Part shown: positions 49,033 through 58,111 of the stretch, piece after piece
How positions within the stretch are numbered: the stretch's first letter is position 1
Layout: each line of letters begins with the position of its first letter
Assembly: GCA_905216215.1 (NCBI GenBank)
Contig: CAJMSZ010000001.1
Coordinates: forward strand, 62,001-126,000
Direction of reading: 5' to 3'
Length of the DNA stretch: 64,000 nt
From: an uncultured bacterium
Lineage (GTDB): Bacteria > Bacillota > Clostridia > Lachnospirales > Lachnospiraceae
The notes under the pieces: model-generated
Seen by the model: only the letters and a program-made list of their open reading frames with translations
Databases searched by the model: none
What the model was told of the DNA's origin: nothing
Position numbers and translations under genes: made by a program

Positions 49033-49683
49033 ATGGATGGAATTATATTTGATATAGACGGAACCCTTTGGGACTCTACAGAATCTGTGGCAAAGGCATG
49101 GAATCATGCCATCATCGAACATGCAAATTTGGATTTGCATTTGACCGGAATCAGTCTTATGCCCCTGTTTGGAAAAACAATGGATGAAATTGAAGCGGCA
49201 TTATTTCCCGATTTTACCCCAGCAAAGCGCGAGGAACTGGGAAATGCCTGTTATGAATACGAAAATAAATTTTTGTACGAAGAGCCTGGCATTCTCTTTC
49301 CGCACGTAAAAGAAGTCTTTCAGACTCTTTCCAAGTCTCACAACATTTATATTGTCAGCAACTGCCAATGCGGGTACATCGAAGCCTTTCTTCAGACTAC
49401 GGGGCTGGAATCCTATATCAAGGATTCCCTGTGTTTCGGTCAGACCAATCTTCCCAAGGGAAACACCATCCGTATGCTGATGGAGCGCAATCATTTACAG
49501 GATGTTGTTTATGTGGGCGATACACAGGGAGATTACGATGCCTGTCAGATGGCAGAAATTCCTTTTATTTACGCCTCCTACGGATTTGGTCAGGTATCAT
49601 CGGAAGTCTGCTCTATCCAGGGATTAGATGAACTTCCTCCATTACTGGAAAATTGGAACAAAAAAACAGAAAGAGGATGTTAA
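49033..49683 (+). CDS. HAD family hydrolase, phosphoglycolate phosphatase-like
   Basis: 216 residues. Motif I FDIDGTLWDS at the N-terminus, helical cap, motif II VSNCQCG, motif III in NLPKGN, motif IV VYVGDTQGDY. Small-molecule phosphatase; substrate unknown. Chosen ATG at 49033 has AAGGAGC ahead. First gene of a plus-strand trio; its stop lies 1 bp from the esterase start. Confidence 0.85.
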   Translation: MDGIIFDIDGTLWDSTESVAKAWNHAIIEHANLDLHLTGISLMPLFGKTMDEIEAALFPDFTPAKREELGNACYEYENKFLYEEPGILFPHVKEVFQTLSKSHNIYIVSNCQCGYIEAFLQTTGLESYIKDSLCFGQTNLPKGNTIRMLMERNHLQDVVYVGDTQGDYDACQMAEIPFIYASYGFGQVSSEVCSIQGLDELPPLLENWNKKTERGC

Positions 49684-49684
49684 T

Positions 49685-50446
49685 ATGGTAAAGAAATGGC
49701 AGATTTCCATTCCAGAGTTTGAAGATGATTCCCAGAGGAATTTGTATATTTACCTTCCCTTGTCCTACCATTCTTCGCACAAACGCTATCCTGTCCTCTA
49801 CATGTTTGACGGTCACAATCTGTTTTTTGATTCAGATGCCACCTATGGGAAATCCTGGGGCCTGAAAAAATATCTGGACAAAAATCGTGTGGATTTAATC
49901 GTGGTCGCACCGGAATGCAGCCACCAACCGGACAACGGACGTTTAAAAGAATATGCGCCTTACACTTTCACAGACACTACATTTGGCCGGATCGAGGGAC
50001 ATGGACATACCACAATAGAATGGATGATTCACGTGTTAAAAAAAGAAATAGATAAGCAGTTCCGCACGCGAAAAGGCCGGGAATACACCTACATCGCAGG
50101 AAGTTCTATGGGTGGTCTTATGAGTCTGTATGCTTTAATCCAATACAATCACATATTTTCCAGAGCTGCTGCACTTTCTCCTTCTCTGTGGACTGCACCG
50201 GACAAGCTGACGGAATTAATCCGGAAATCCCGTCTGTCTCCGGACACTATCTGCTACATGGACTATGGCTCTGAAGAATTTTGCAATCACCCTGAAATGG
50301 AAAGAACCTACCGCCAGATTACGAACGAATTACAGGATCGTCACATTTTGCTGACAAACCGGATTGTTCCAGGCGGGAAACACTGTGAAGCCTCCTGGGA
50401 AAAGCAGCTTCCATTTGTCATCCCGGCTTTGCTATACAGACAATAA
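49685..50446 (+). CDS. Esterase-D/Fes-like alpha/beta hydrolase
   Basis: 253 residues. Nucleophile elbow AGSSMGG near residue 135, catalytic Asp/Glu region YMDYGSEE, histidine in PGGKHCEASW. No signal peptide, so cytosolic. The family hydrolyses esters or peptide-like conjugates (enterochelin esterase, S-formylglutathione hydrolase). Translationally coupled to the HAD gene (AGAGGATG ahead). Confidence 0.85.
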   Translation: MVKKWQISIPEFEDDSQRNLYIYLPLSYHSSHKRYPVLYMFDGHNLFFDSDATYGKSWGLKKYLDKNRVDLIVVAPECSHQPDNGRLKEYAPYTFTDTTFGRIEGHGHTTIEWMIHVLKKEIDKQFRTRKGREYTYIAGSSMGGLMSLYALIQYNHIFSRAAALSPSLWTAPDKLTELIRKSRLSPDTICYMDYGSEEFCNHPEMERTYRQITNELQDRHILLTNRIVPGGKHCEASWEKQLPFVIPALLYRQ

Positions 50447-50480
50447 TATACCAATACACGAAAAGGAGATTCCGTATACA

Positions 50481-51677
50481 ATGAAAAATTTTATTTTTAT
50501 ATCACCAAATTTTCCAACCAACTACTGGAAATTCTGCAGAGAATTAAAAAACAACGGGTTGAATGTTCTTGGCATCGGTGACCAGCCATACGATGAACTT
50601 TCTTCTGATTTGAAAGGCAGTCTGAATGAATATTACAAAGTCGGTTCTCTGGAAAATGAGGACGAAGTCTACCGTGCTGTTGCATTTTTCATCCACAAAT
50701 ATGGACGGATTGACTGGCTGGAATCCAACAATGAATACTGGTTAGAGCGCGATGCTGCACTTCGTACAGATTATAATATTCCATCCGGATTTCACACATG
50801 TGATATGGACCGCATCAAATGCAAATCAAAAATGAAGGAATACTATACACGGATTGGTCTTCCGGTGGCACGCTATCACCTGGTTGATACAATCAAAAAA
50901 TGCTTCGAATTTGTCAGTACAGTCGGCTACCCGGTTGTTGTAAAACCAGATAACGGAGTTGGTGCATCCGACACTTATAAACTGTCTTGCGACGAAGATA
51001 TGTATGAATTTTTCAACAAAAAGAATCCAAAGGTTACCTACATCATGGAAGAATTTATTACTGCAGAAATCAATTCCTATGATGCTATTATTGACGAAAA
51101 CGGAGAACCTATCTTCGAAGCAGGAAATGTAACCCCAGTCTCCATCATGGATGTGGTAAATACCTCTGGAGATTCTATTTATTATATTGTGAAAGACCTT
51201 GCCGATGACATACGGAAGGCTGGACGTGACACAGCCAAAAGCTTCGGGGTAAAAAGCCGCTTTGTACATTTCGAATTTTTCCGTTTGACCAAAGACCAGC
51301 CAATCGGTAAAAAGGGAGAGGTGGTTGCTTTGGAGGTAAATATGCGCCCGTGCGGTGGATTTACACCTGATATGATTAACTTTGCCCGTAACACGGATGT
51401 CTATAAAATATGGGCAGACATGATTGCTTTCAATCATTCTACTGTGTCAGAAGGCCGACATGCCTACTGTGCTTTCGCGGGACTGCGCGACAATCAGGAG
51501 TATGTAATGAGCCACGAAGAAATCATGGACAAATATGGTGCATCCATGAAAATGGTGGAACGGATTCCTGATGCCCTCTCTGGAGCTATGGGAAACCAGA
51601 TGTATGTTGCTACCTTTGATACATCAGAAGAAATGCATACTTTTTACCATGATATTCTTCAACACAAATATTCTTAG
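50481..51677 (+). CDS. ATP-grasp carboxylate-amine ligase-like protein
   Basis: 398 residues. N-terminal pre-ATP-grasp domain (FIFISPNFPTNYW), then ATP-grasp with CKSKMKEYY, YPVVVKPDNGVGAS, YIMEEFI and the metal motif EVNMRPCGG. Such enzymes join a carboxylate to an amine through an acyl phosphate; the product is not predictable. AAAGGAGATT precedes the ATG. Third gene of the HAD / esterase / ATP-grasp set, followed by a terminator. Confidence 0.85.
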   Translation: MKNFIFISPNFPTNYWKFCRELKNNGLNVLGIGDQPYDELSSDLKGSLNEYYKVGSLENEDEVYRAVAFFIHKYGRIDWLESNNEYWLERDAALRTDYNIPSGFHTCDMDRIKCKSKMKEYYTRIGLPVARYHLVDTIKKCFEFVSTVGYPVVVKPDNGVGASDTYKLSCDEDMYEFFNKKNPKVTYIMEEFITAEINSYDAIIDENGEPIFEAGNVTPVSIMDVVNTSGDSIYYIVKDLADDIRKAGRDTAKSFGVKSRFVHFEFFRLTKDQPIGKKGEVVALEVNMRPCGGFTPDMINFARNTDVYKIWADMIAFNHSTVSEGRHAYCAFAGLRDNQEYVMSHEEIMDKYGASMKMVERIPDALSGAMGNQMYVATFDTSEEMHTFYHDILQHKYS

Positions 51678-51682
51678 AAAAA

Positions 51683-51720
51683 AGCGAGACCTATGTAAGA
51701 ATACAAAAGTCTCGCTCTTA
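51683..51720 (+). terminator. Terminator after the ATP-grasp gene
   Basis: 8-bp hairpin AGCGAGAC / GTCTCGCT (51683-51690 and 51709-51716), loop 18, then CTTATTTAAT. Moderate. Confidence 0.6.
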
Positions 51721-51759
51721 TTTAATAAAGATTATCTGTTTTCAGTTATTCCATATCAT

Positions 51760-52680
51760 TTACCGGAAATCAGGGTCTGTCATCTGGTAGCAGTCCAGTT
51801 CGCAACAGCAACCGCCCACCTTCGCATAGACAGATTCTTTGTTCTTATATGTCTCAATACCTTCTTCCACTTTGGCAATCATTTTCTCTCTGTCTTTAGG
51901 AAGTACACCTCTGACACGAACCTTCACAAAGTCATGAAAACCGTCATATTCCACTCCATCTACATCCAGAAGTTCCAGGAGACGTTTTTCTTCCTCCAGA
52001 TTCTCTAATTCGTCTGCCGGAACAAACAAGCCCTTCTCAATATCCCTGTAAAGTGGTGCTTCTACATGTAAGAACATAGAAAAGTTCACAATCTTTTTCG
52101 GTTTTGTCTTGTTATAAAATTCTGCAATTGCCTCAGCATTTTCAATGCCACGACCTTTTCCGGCAATTCCGGTCATCATGTGTGCATCGTACTCCAGTCC
52201 TACTTTGTGCAGACGCTCAATGGCTTCATAAACCTGCTCTTTATTATGGTCCTTGCACATGAAATGAAGTACATCGTCCAGTCCTGTCTCTATTCCGAGA
52301 TAAAGCTGATCTACACCGGCCTCCTTCAATGCTTTCAATTCCTCATCGCTTTTTTCACGAATATTTGTCACCGTCGCATCCATATTCACACTCTGGCAAT
52401 CCGGGAAATATTTATGCACCATTTTCAAAATCGTAAGTAGCTTATCTGTAGCAATTCCAAAGGCATTCCCATCGCCCAGAAATACACGTTTGGGATTACC
52501 ACCAATCTCACTTACCCGAACAAGCTCTGCCTCTATCTGTTCAAGCGGAAGTTCTCTGTACTTCAAATGCTTGAACAAGGTACAGAACTTACATGCATTG
52601 TAAGAACATCCCACAGCTACCGGGAGCATAAATGCAGACCTTTCCATTGGGGAACGGCAAATTTGACCTTCATATTCCAT
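51760..52680 (-). CDS. Radical SAM protein
   Basis: 306 residues. The cluster cysteines are GCSYNACKFC, spacing C-x4-C-x2-C instead of the standard C-x3-C-x2-C; then FLGDGNAFG, LYLGIETGLDD and the ThMMTGIAGKG stretch of an Elp3/HemN-like TIM barrel. A C-terminal VGGCCCELDCYQ adds clustered cysteines that could hold a further Fe-S centre. The start is at 52680 (CTGGAGGAATCAAT). Reaction unknown. Confidence 0.85.
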   Translation of the reverse strand: MEYEGQICRSPMERSAFMLPVAVGCSYNACKFCTLFKHLKYRELPLEQIEAELVRVSEIGGNPKRVFLGDGNAFGIATDKLLTILKMVHKYFPDCQSVNMDATVTNIREKSDEELKALKEAGVDQLYLGIETGLDDVLHFMCKDHNKEQVYEAIERLHKVGLEYDAHMMTGIAGKGRGIENAEAIAEFYNKTKPKKIVNFSMFLHVEAPLYRDIEKGLFVPADELENLEEEKRLLELLDVDGVEYDGFHDFVKVRVRGVLPKDREKMIAKVEEGIETYKNKESVYAKVGGCCCELDCYQMTDPDFR

Positions 52681-52788
52681 ATTGATTCCTCCAGTCCTTA
52701 GAAACGTAAAGAAAAACACATTTACCCAGATACAGTTTGCAGCATACGCTTCAGCTTCAATATAAGCATCGTGTTGCTCATTCCAAGC

Positions 52789-53799
52789 TTAAAATTTTCC
52801 AGCTTTTGCTGCTTCTTCGATACCTACGGCAACTGCCACGGTGGCTCCAACCATAGGATTATTTCCCATTCCAATCAGCCCCATCATCTCTACATGTGCA
52901 GGAACAGAAGAAGAACCTGCAAACTGTGCATCCGAATGCATGCGTCCCAAAGTGTCCGTCATACCGTAGGAAGCCGGTCCTGCAGCCATATTATCCGGGT
53001 GAAGCGTACGTCCTGTACCCCCACCTGAAGCAACAGAGAAGTATTTCTTTCCTGCTTCAATACGCTCCTTCTTATAAGTACCTGCTACCGGATGCTGGAA
53101 ACGAGTCGGATTTGTTGAGTTTCCAGTAATAGAAACATCCACACCTTCCTTCCACATAATTGCCACACCTTCACGGACATCATTCGCTCCATAACAGTTT
53201 ACTTTCGAACGCAGGCCATCGGAATATGCAATTCTCTTCACTTCCTTCAGTTCGCCTGTATAATAATCATATTCTGTCTGTACATATGTAAATCCATTAA
53301 TACGGGAAATAATCTTCGCCGCATCTTTGCCAAGTCCATTTAAAATAACACGAAGTGGTTTTTTACGGACTTTGTTGGCTTTCTCTGCAATACCAATAGC
53401 TCCTTCTGCCGCAGCAAAGGATTCATGTCCTGCAAGAAAAGCGAAACAATCTGTATCTTCCTCCAACAGCATTTTACCAAGATTACCATGTCCAAGTCCA
53501 ACCTTACGCTGGTCAGCTACAGACCCTGGAATACAGAAAGACTGAAGTCCCTCTCCGATTGCTGCCGCCGCTTCTGCCGCAGTACGACAATTCTTCTTAA
53601 TAGCAATCGCAGCCCCGACTGTATATGCCCAACAGGCATTTTCAAAACAAATTGGCTGAATGGCCTTAACCTGTGCATAAACATCCAGTCCTGCATCTTT
53701 CGTAATCTTTTCTGCCTCTTCAATAGAAGCAATCCCATAACTGTTTAACACCGCATTGATATTCTCAATACGTCTTTCATATGATTCAAATAAAGCCAT
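52789..53799 (-). CDS. GGGtGRT family protein
   Basis: 336 residues. Carries the family motif GGGTGRT at about residues 259-265, followed by a glycine/alanine-rich C-terminal end. Function unknown; the family is regularly found with a NifU-like gene, as here. Cytosolic, no signal peptide. The start is at 53799, with AGGAGGAGTGGAGAC ahead; the upstream frame overlaps the NifU-like gene. Confidence 0.85.
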   Translation of the reverse strand: MALFESYERRIENINAVLNSYGIASIEEAEKITKDAGLDVYAQVKAIQPICFENACWAYTVGAAIAIKKNCRTAAEAAAAIGEGLQSFCIPGSVADQRKVGLGHGNLGKMLLEEDTDCFAFLAGHESFAAAEGAIGIAEKANKVRKKPLRVILNGLGKDAAKIISRINGFTYVQTEYDYYTGELKEVKRIAYSDGLRSKVNCYGANDVREGVAIMWKEGVDVSITGNSTNPTRFQHPVAGTYKKERIEAGKKYFSVASGGGTGRTLHPDNMAAGPASYGMTDTLGRMHSDAQFAGSSSVPAHVEMMGLIGMGNNPMVGATVAVAVGIEEAAKAGKF

Positions 53800-53812
53800 G
53801 TCTCCACTCCTC

Positions 53813-54505
53813 CTACTCTTTTCTCGGGTCAATGATTCTTACTGCATCTTCCACACGTCCATACTGTCCCTGTGCTTTTTCCCATGCTTCGTTAGGAGTG
53901 TCACCTGCTTTGATGAAGTCGGTAAACTTTCCAAGACTTACGAACTTATAACCAATGATTTCATTATTGGCATCCAGAGCAATCCCTGTTACATAGCCTT
54001 CTGCCATTTCCAGATAACGAGGTCCCTTTTCCAGGGTTCCATACATGGTTCCCACCTGCGAGCGAAGTCCTTTTCCAAGGTCTTCCAGACCAGCGCCAAT
54101 GGCAAGTCCACCTTCTGAAAATGCGCTCTGTGTTCTTCCATATACAATCTGTAAGAACAATTCTCTCATTGCTGTATTGATTGCATCACATACGAGGTCT
54201 GTATTCAAAGCTTCCAGAATGGTCTTTCCCGGAAGGATTTCGGAAGCCATGGCAGCAGAATGTGTCATTCCCGAACAACCGATTGTTTCCACCAATGCCT
54301 CCTGAATGATCCCATCCTTGACATTCAGTGTCAGCTTACAGGCTCCCTGCTGTGGTGCACACCAGCCAATGCCATGTGTGAATCCGGATATGTCGGAGAT
54401 TTCTTTTGCCTTTACCCATTTTGCTTCTTCCGGGATTGGTGCCGGCCCATGATTTGCGCCCTGTGCTACCGGACACATCATTGTTACTTCCTGTGAATAT
54501 ATCAT
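53813..54505 (-). CDS. NifU-like Fe-S scaffold protein, GGGtGRT-associated
   Basis: 230 residues, longer than IscU. The central part (ETIGCSGMTHSAAMASEILPG, LVCDAIN) aligns with the NifU N-terminal fold. Cysteines at 11, 49, 56, 77 and 106 do not follow the 33/59/103 pattern of the IscU in this window, so cluster binding may differ. The C-terminal 90 residues are extra. Ends 14 bp before the GGGtGRT gene. AAAGGGG before the ATG. Confidence 0.8.
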   Translation of the reverse strand: MIYSQEVTMMCPVAQGANHGPAPIPEEAKWVKAKEISDISGFTHGIGWCAPQQGACKLTLNVKDGIIQEALVETIGCSGMTHSAAMASEILPGKTILEALNTDLVCDAINTAMRELFLQIVYGRTQSAFSEGGLAIGAGLEDLGKGLRSQVGTMYGTLEKGPRYLEMAEGYVTGIALDANNEIIGYKFVSLGKFTDFIKAGDTPNEAWEKAQGQYGRVEDAVRIIDPRKE

Positions 54506-54583
54506 GTTAATACCCCTTTCAAAATATGAATTTCACGCTTTGAGAAATGTCTCATAATTTCACATCATCTACCTGATATTTTC

Positions 54584-55861
54584 TCATAGTTTGACAGTTT
54601 CGTCAATTGCTTCTTGGCAATCCAGAAGCTTTTCCCTCAGCAGTGTAAGTGCCTGTACTACAGACGAATCCCGGTTTCGTTCCCGATTTCCGGTAAACTG
54701 ACATTTCTTCACATACACCCTGCCTTGCACGTAGCATCCAATATACACCAGACCCACCGGTTTATCTGGAGTTCCCCCTCCCGGTCCCGCAATTCCGGTC
54801 ACACTTAAAGCGACATCTGCGCCTGCCTCTTTCGCTGCACCTATTGCCATTTCTGTTGCGGTTTCTTCACTGACTGCCCCAAACCGTTCCAATGTCCCAT
54901 GCTTCACACCAAGAAGTTTTTCTTTTGCAGCATTTGCATAAGTAATATAGCCTTCATTATATACTTCGGAAGCTCCTGCCACATTCATAATTCGTCCCGC
55001 AAGCTTGCCTGCAGTACAGGACTCCGCTGTTGTGACAGTAAAATGCTTTTGCTTCAACAAGTCCACGATCGTATCTTCCAGAGTGACACTTTCTTCCGTT
55101 GTAAAAATTGCTTTTCCAAATCGTTTCTGCATTTCGCTTAACATTGGCGCAATCATTTCTTCTGCTTCTTCTTGGTTTCTGGCCTTGGCAGTAATACGGA
55201 AGTGCACTTCTCCGGTCTTGGCATATGGAGCCAGAGTCGGATTGCTCTGTTTGTCCATCAAGTCTGCCACCATAGTCTCTGCGGCGCTTTCCCCGATTCC
55301 ACAGATTTTCACCATTCTGGAATAAATCCCTTCCGTCTGCTGTTTATTCAGATAAGGTGCAACATCTTTTTCGAACATAGGATGCATTTCCGATGGAGGT
55401 CCAGGCATTAAAATCGCTGTCTTCCCATTTTCATGATCCTCTAAAATAATCCCCGGTGCTGTTCCGTTCTCATTATCAAGGATGATAGCTCCTTCCGGAA
55501 TCATGGCCTGTTTCCAGTTATTTTCTGTAATACGACTTCGCCCAAGCTTCTGCATATAAGTAGTAATCCGTTCTTTGGTATGCTCGTCCAGATAAAATGC
55601 TCTGCCAAATACCTTTGCCACAATCTCTTTTGTCAAATCATCCTTGGTAGGTCCAAGCCCCCCTGTCAGGATAATAATATCTGCTCTCCCAAGCGCCTGC
55701 CTTACCACTTCTTCCAGTCTTACCTCATTATCCCCAACAACACTCTGCCGATATAAAGAACAACCCAGCAAAGCACACTGCTCTGCCAGGTATGTTGCAT
55801 TTGTATTCACAATGTTGCCAAGTAAAATTTCAGTGCCCACGGAAATGAGTTCCACTACCAT
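54584..55861 (-). CDS. cinA: CinA family protein (NMN amidohydrolase / MoeA-like)
   Basis: 425 residues. N-terminal COG1058/MoeA-like domain (ISVGTEILLGNIVNTN, LTGGLGPTKDD) and C-terminal CinA domain (TTAESCTAGKLAGRI, SVTGIAGPGGGTPDKPVG), known as nicotinamide mononucleotide deamidase. Follows pgsA with 1 bp spacing. In many Firmicutes recA comes next; here it lies 11 kb away. Confidence 0.95.
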   Translation of the reverse strand: MVVELISVGTEILLGNIVNTNATYLAEQCALLGCSLYRQSVVGDNEVRLEEVVRQALGRADIIILTGGLGPTKDDLTKEIVAKVFGRAFYLDEHTKERITTYMQKLGRSRITENNWKQAMIPEGAIILDNENGTAPGIILEDHENGKTAILMPGPPSEMHPMFEKDVAPYLNKQQTEGIYSRMVKICGIGESAAETMVADLMDKQSNPTLAPYAKTGEVHFRITAKARNQEEAEEMIAPMLSEMQKRFGKAIFTTEESVTLEDTIVDLLKQKHFTVTTAESCTAGKLAGRIMNVAGASEVYNEGYITYANAAKEKLLGVKHGTLERFGAVSEETATEMAIGAAKEAGADVALSVTGIAGPGGGTPDKPVGLVYIGCYVQGRVYVKKCQFTGNRERNRDSSVVQALTLLREKLLDCQEAIDETVKL

Positions 55862-55862
55862 T

Positions 55863-56405
55863 TTACATGCCTCCCTTAGTCAATACTTCCTTATTCTTCA
55901 TAATATAATCCATCAGTGAAATCAAGGTCAGCGCCACTGCTATCAGAGTCAGCACAGCCTCCAGTTCCACAAATATCCCGCCCAAATCCATAATCTTCAC
56001 AATAATCAGCGCCATCTGGGAAACAGTCTTAAACTTGCCCCAGTAGTTTGCGGCAATCACAATTCCATTATCGGATGCCACAAGGCGGAATCCACTGATG
56101 ATAAATTCTCTTGCAATGATAATCAGCGTTACCACTACATTCAGCCTGTCCATCGCAGTCAGACAGATTAAAGCAGTGCACACTAACAGCTTATCCGCAA
56201 GAGGGTCCATAAATTTTCCAAAATTTGTAACCAGATTCTGTTTTCTCGCAATCTTCCCATCCAACATGTCTGTCAGACTTGCCACACAGAAAATAACAAG
56301 TGCAATCCATTTATCCGCACTTCCTGTAATATCTGCCAGCAGAAATACTACAAAAAAAGGAATCATGATTATTCTTAATATTGTCAACTTATTTGGTAAA
56401 TTCAT
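55863..56405 (-). CDS. pgsA: CDP-diacylglycerol-glycerol-3-phosphate 3-phosphatidyltransferase
   Basis: 180 residues, membrane enzyme making phosphatidylglycerol phosphate. CDP-alcohol transferase motif D(x2)DGx2AR...GxxxDxxxD seen as DMLDGKIARKQNLVTNFGKFMDPLADK; several hydrophobic segments. Between rimO and cinA. Confidence 0.95.
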   Translation of the reverse strand: MNLPNKLTILRIIMIPFFVVFLLADITGSADKWIALVIFCVASLTDMLDGKIARKQNLVTNFGKFMDPLADKLLVCTALICLTAMDRLNVVVTLIIIAREFIISGFRLVASDNGIVIAANYWGKFKTVSQMALIIVKIMDLGGIFVELEAVLTLIAVALTLISLMDYIMKNKEVLTKGGM

Positions 56406-56415
56406 AATGCTCCTC

Positions 56416-57756
56416 CTATATCAGTTCTCCGATCAGGTCATATTCCATTGCTCCGGTCACTTTTACTTTTGCAAAATCGCCCGACATGAGTTCTTCATCT
56501 GTATTTACAAAAATCAGTCCGTCTACGTTCGGTGCATCACGGTAGGTTCGTCCCACATAGGCATTCTCGTCGGCTACTTTTCCTTCAATCATCACAAGGA
56601 GTTCTCTGCCAATCATATCTTCTGCCTGTTCAAATACAATATCCTGCTGAAGTTCCATCAGTTCTGCCTGACGTTCTTCTTTCACTTCTTCTTTAATCTG
56701 ACCATCCATCTTCGCAGCCGGTGTATCTTCTTCCGGTGAATAGGTAAATACACCAAGACGTTCAAATTCCATCCTGTCTATGAAATCCATCAGTTCTTCA
56801 TGGTCTTCCTGTGTTTCACCGGGGAATCCCGTAATAAGGGTTGTACGAAGCGCGATATCCGGCATAGCAGCACGCAGCTTTTCAATGGTCTCAATCAATT
56901 GTGCCTTGGAAGTTCTCCTTCCCATTTTCTTCAGAATAGCATCACTTGCATGCTGAATCGGAAGGTCCAGATAATGGCAAATCTTTGGTTCTTCCTTCAT
57001 AGTCTGAATCAGTTCCTCGGTAATTTCTTCCGGATAGCAATACAGAATACGAATCCACTGAATACCACTAATTTTGCACAGTTCCCGTAAAAGCTTCGGA
57101 AGCATCTTCTCTCCATATATATCCTGACCATACACGGTTGTCTCCTGGGCTACCAGAATCAATTCCTTGACACCGCCTTCGGCCAGTTCCCTGGCTTCTT
57201 TTAACAGATTTTCCATTGGTACACTACGATAATTGCCACGTACCTTCGGAATAATGCAGTAAGTACAGTGTTTGTCACATCCTTCTGCAATCTTTAGATA
57301 TGCAAAATGCCCTCCTGTTGTCACCAGACGCTTTGTCTTGACCTCCGGAAGATAATCCACATCCTTCATGGTAATCCGTGACTGTCCACGTTCTACCATA
57401 TTATCACTTAATACACTGTCGATGACATTTCCAATTTCCTCGTAAGATGTAGTTCCAAGTACTGCATCCACTTCTGGAATTTCTTTCAGTATCTCATCTT
57501 TATAACGCTGTGCAAGGCATCCCGTTACAATTAATGCCTTAAGTCTGCCCCTTTCCTTAAGCTGTGCCATCTCTAAAATATTCTGAATACTTTCTTCTTT
57601 GGCATCATGGATAAAACAGCAGGTATTTATGATGATAATATCTGCTTCGTTTTCATCATCCACCATCTGGTGTCCACGCTGTGCAAGGATTCCAAGCATC
57701 ACTTCGGTGTCAACCAGATTCTTATCACATCCAAGTGAAATGAATAATATATTCAT
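56416..57756 (-). CDS. rimO: Ribosomal protein S12 methylthiotransferase RimO
   Basis: 446 residues. MTTase N-terminal domain (LGCDKNLVDTE), radical SAM CDKHCTYCIIP (C-x3-C-x2-C), C-terminal TRAM domain. Modifies S12 aspartate 88. Upstream neighbour of pgsA, as in many Firmicutes. Confidence 0.95.
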   Translation of the reverse strand: MNILFISLGCDKNLVDTEVMLGILAQRGHQMVDDENEADIIIINTCCFIHDAKEESIQNILEMAQLKERGRLKALIVTGCLAQRYKDEILKEIPEVDAVLGTTSYEEIGNVIDSVLSDNMVERGQSRITMKDVDYLPEVKTKRLVTTGGHFAYLKIAEGCDKHCTYCIIPKVRGNYRSVPMENLLKEARELAEGGVKELILVAQETTVYGQDIYGEKMLPKLLRELCKISGIQWIRILYCYPEEITEELIQTMKEEPKICHYLDLPIQHASDAILKKMGRRTSKAQLIETIEKLRAAMPDIALRTTLITGFPGETQEDHEELMDFIDRMEFERLGVFTYSPEEDTPAAKMDGQIKEEVKEERQAELMELQQDIVFEQAEDMIGRELLVMIEGKVADENAYVGRTYRDAPNVDGLIFVNTDEELMSGDFAKVKVTGAMEYDLIGELI

Positions 57757-57780
57757 AATCTGCTTCTCCTATATATTCAC

Positions 57781-57810
57781 AAGGCAGATACAACCACTTG
57801 CATCTGCCTT
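57781..57810. repeat. Inverted repeat between rpoZ and rimO
   Basis: 13-bp hairpin (57781-57793 and 57798-57810, one mismatch or G-U) with a 4-nt loop, just beyond the rpoZ stop. No U run on the minus strand, so it is more likely an RNA stabiliser or processing site than a terminator. Confidence 0.5.
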
Positions 57811-57815
57811 ATTTC

Positions 57816-58064
57816 TTACTCTTCCTCTTCTGTTTCCTCTGCAATAATCTTAATCTTTGCACTATTAAGCTCATCAATTGCAATTGAAAGTGGTTTCTCC
57901 CCACTCTTAACAGGAACCATGGCAGGCTCGCCATCAATTAACTGTCTTGCTCTCTTCGCTGTGGCAAGTACGATAGAATAACGGCTGTTTACAATCTTGG
58001 TTGCGCCCTCTTCTACGTCCTGATTTACTACTTTCATTAAATCTGAATATGACGGATGTAACAT
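57816..58064 (-). CDS. rpoZ: RNA polymerase omega subunit
   Basis: 82 residues. SRYSIVLATAKRARQL is the omega core motif; KPLSIAIDEL follows. Ends with an acidic tail (ETEEEE). Directly after gmk, the usual order. Confidence 0.93.
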   Translation of the reverse strand: MLHPSYSDLMKVVNQDVEEGATKIVNSRYSIVLATAKRARQLIDGEPAMVPVKSGEKPLSIAIDELNSAKIKIIAEETEEEE

Positions 58065-58111
58065 TTCACATTCTCCCTTCTACATATAAATATTCTAACT
58101 AAGTTTCCCTT

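Noticed and set aside
50826..51437. 203-codon minus-strand frame opposite the ATP-grasp gene
   Set aside because: The plus-strand product has clear ATP-grasp motifs; the antisense product has no recognisable features.
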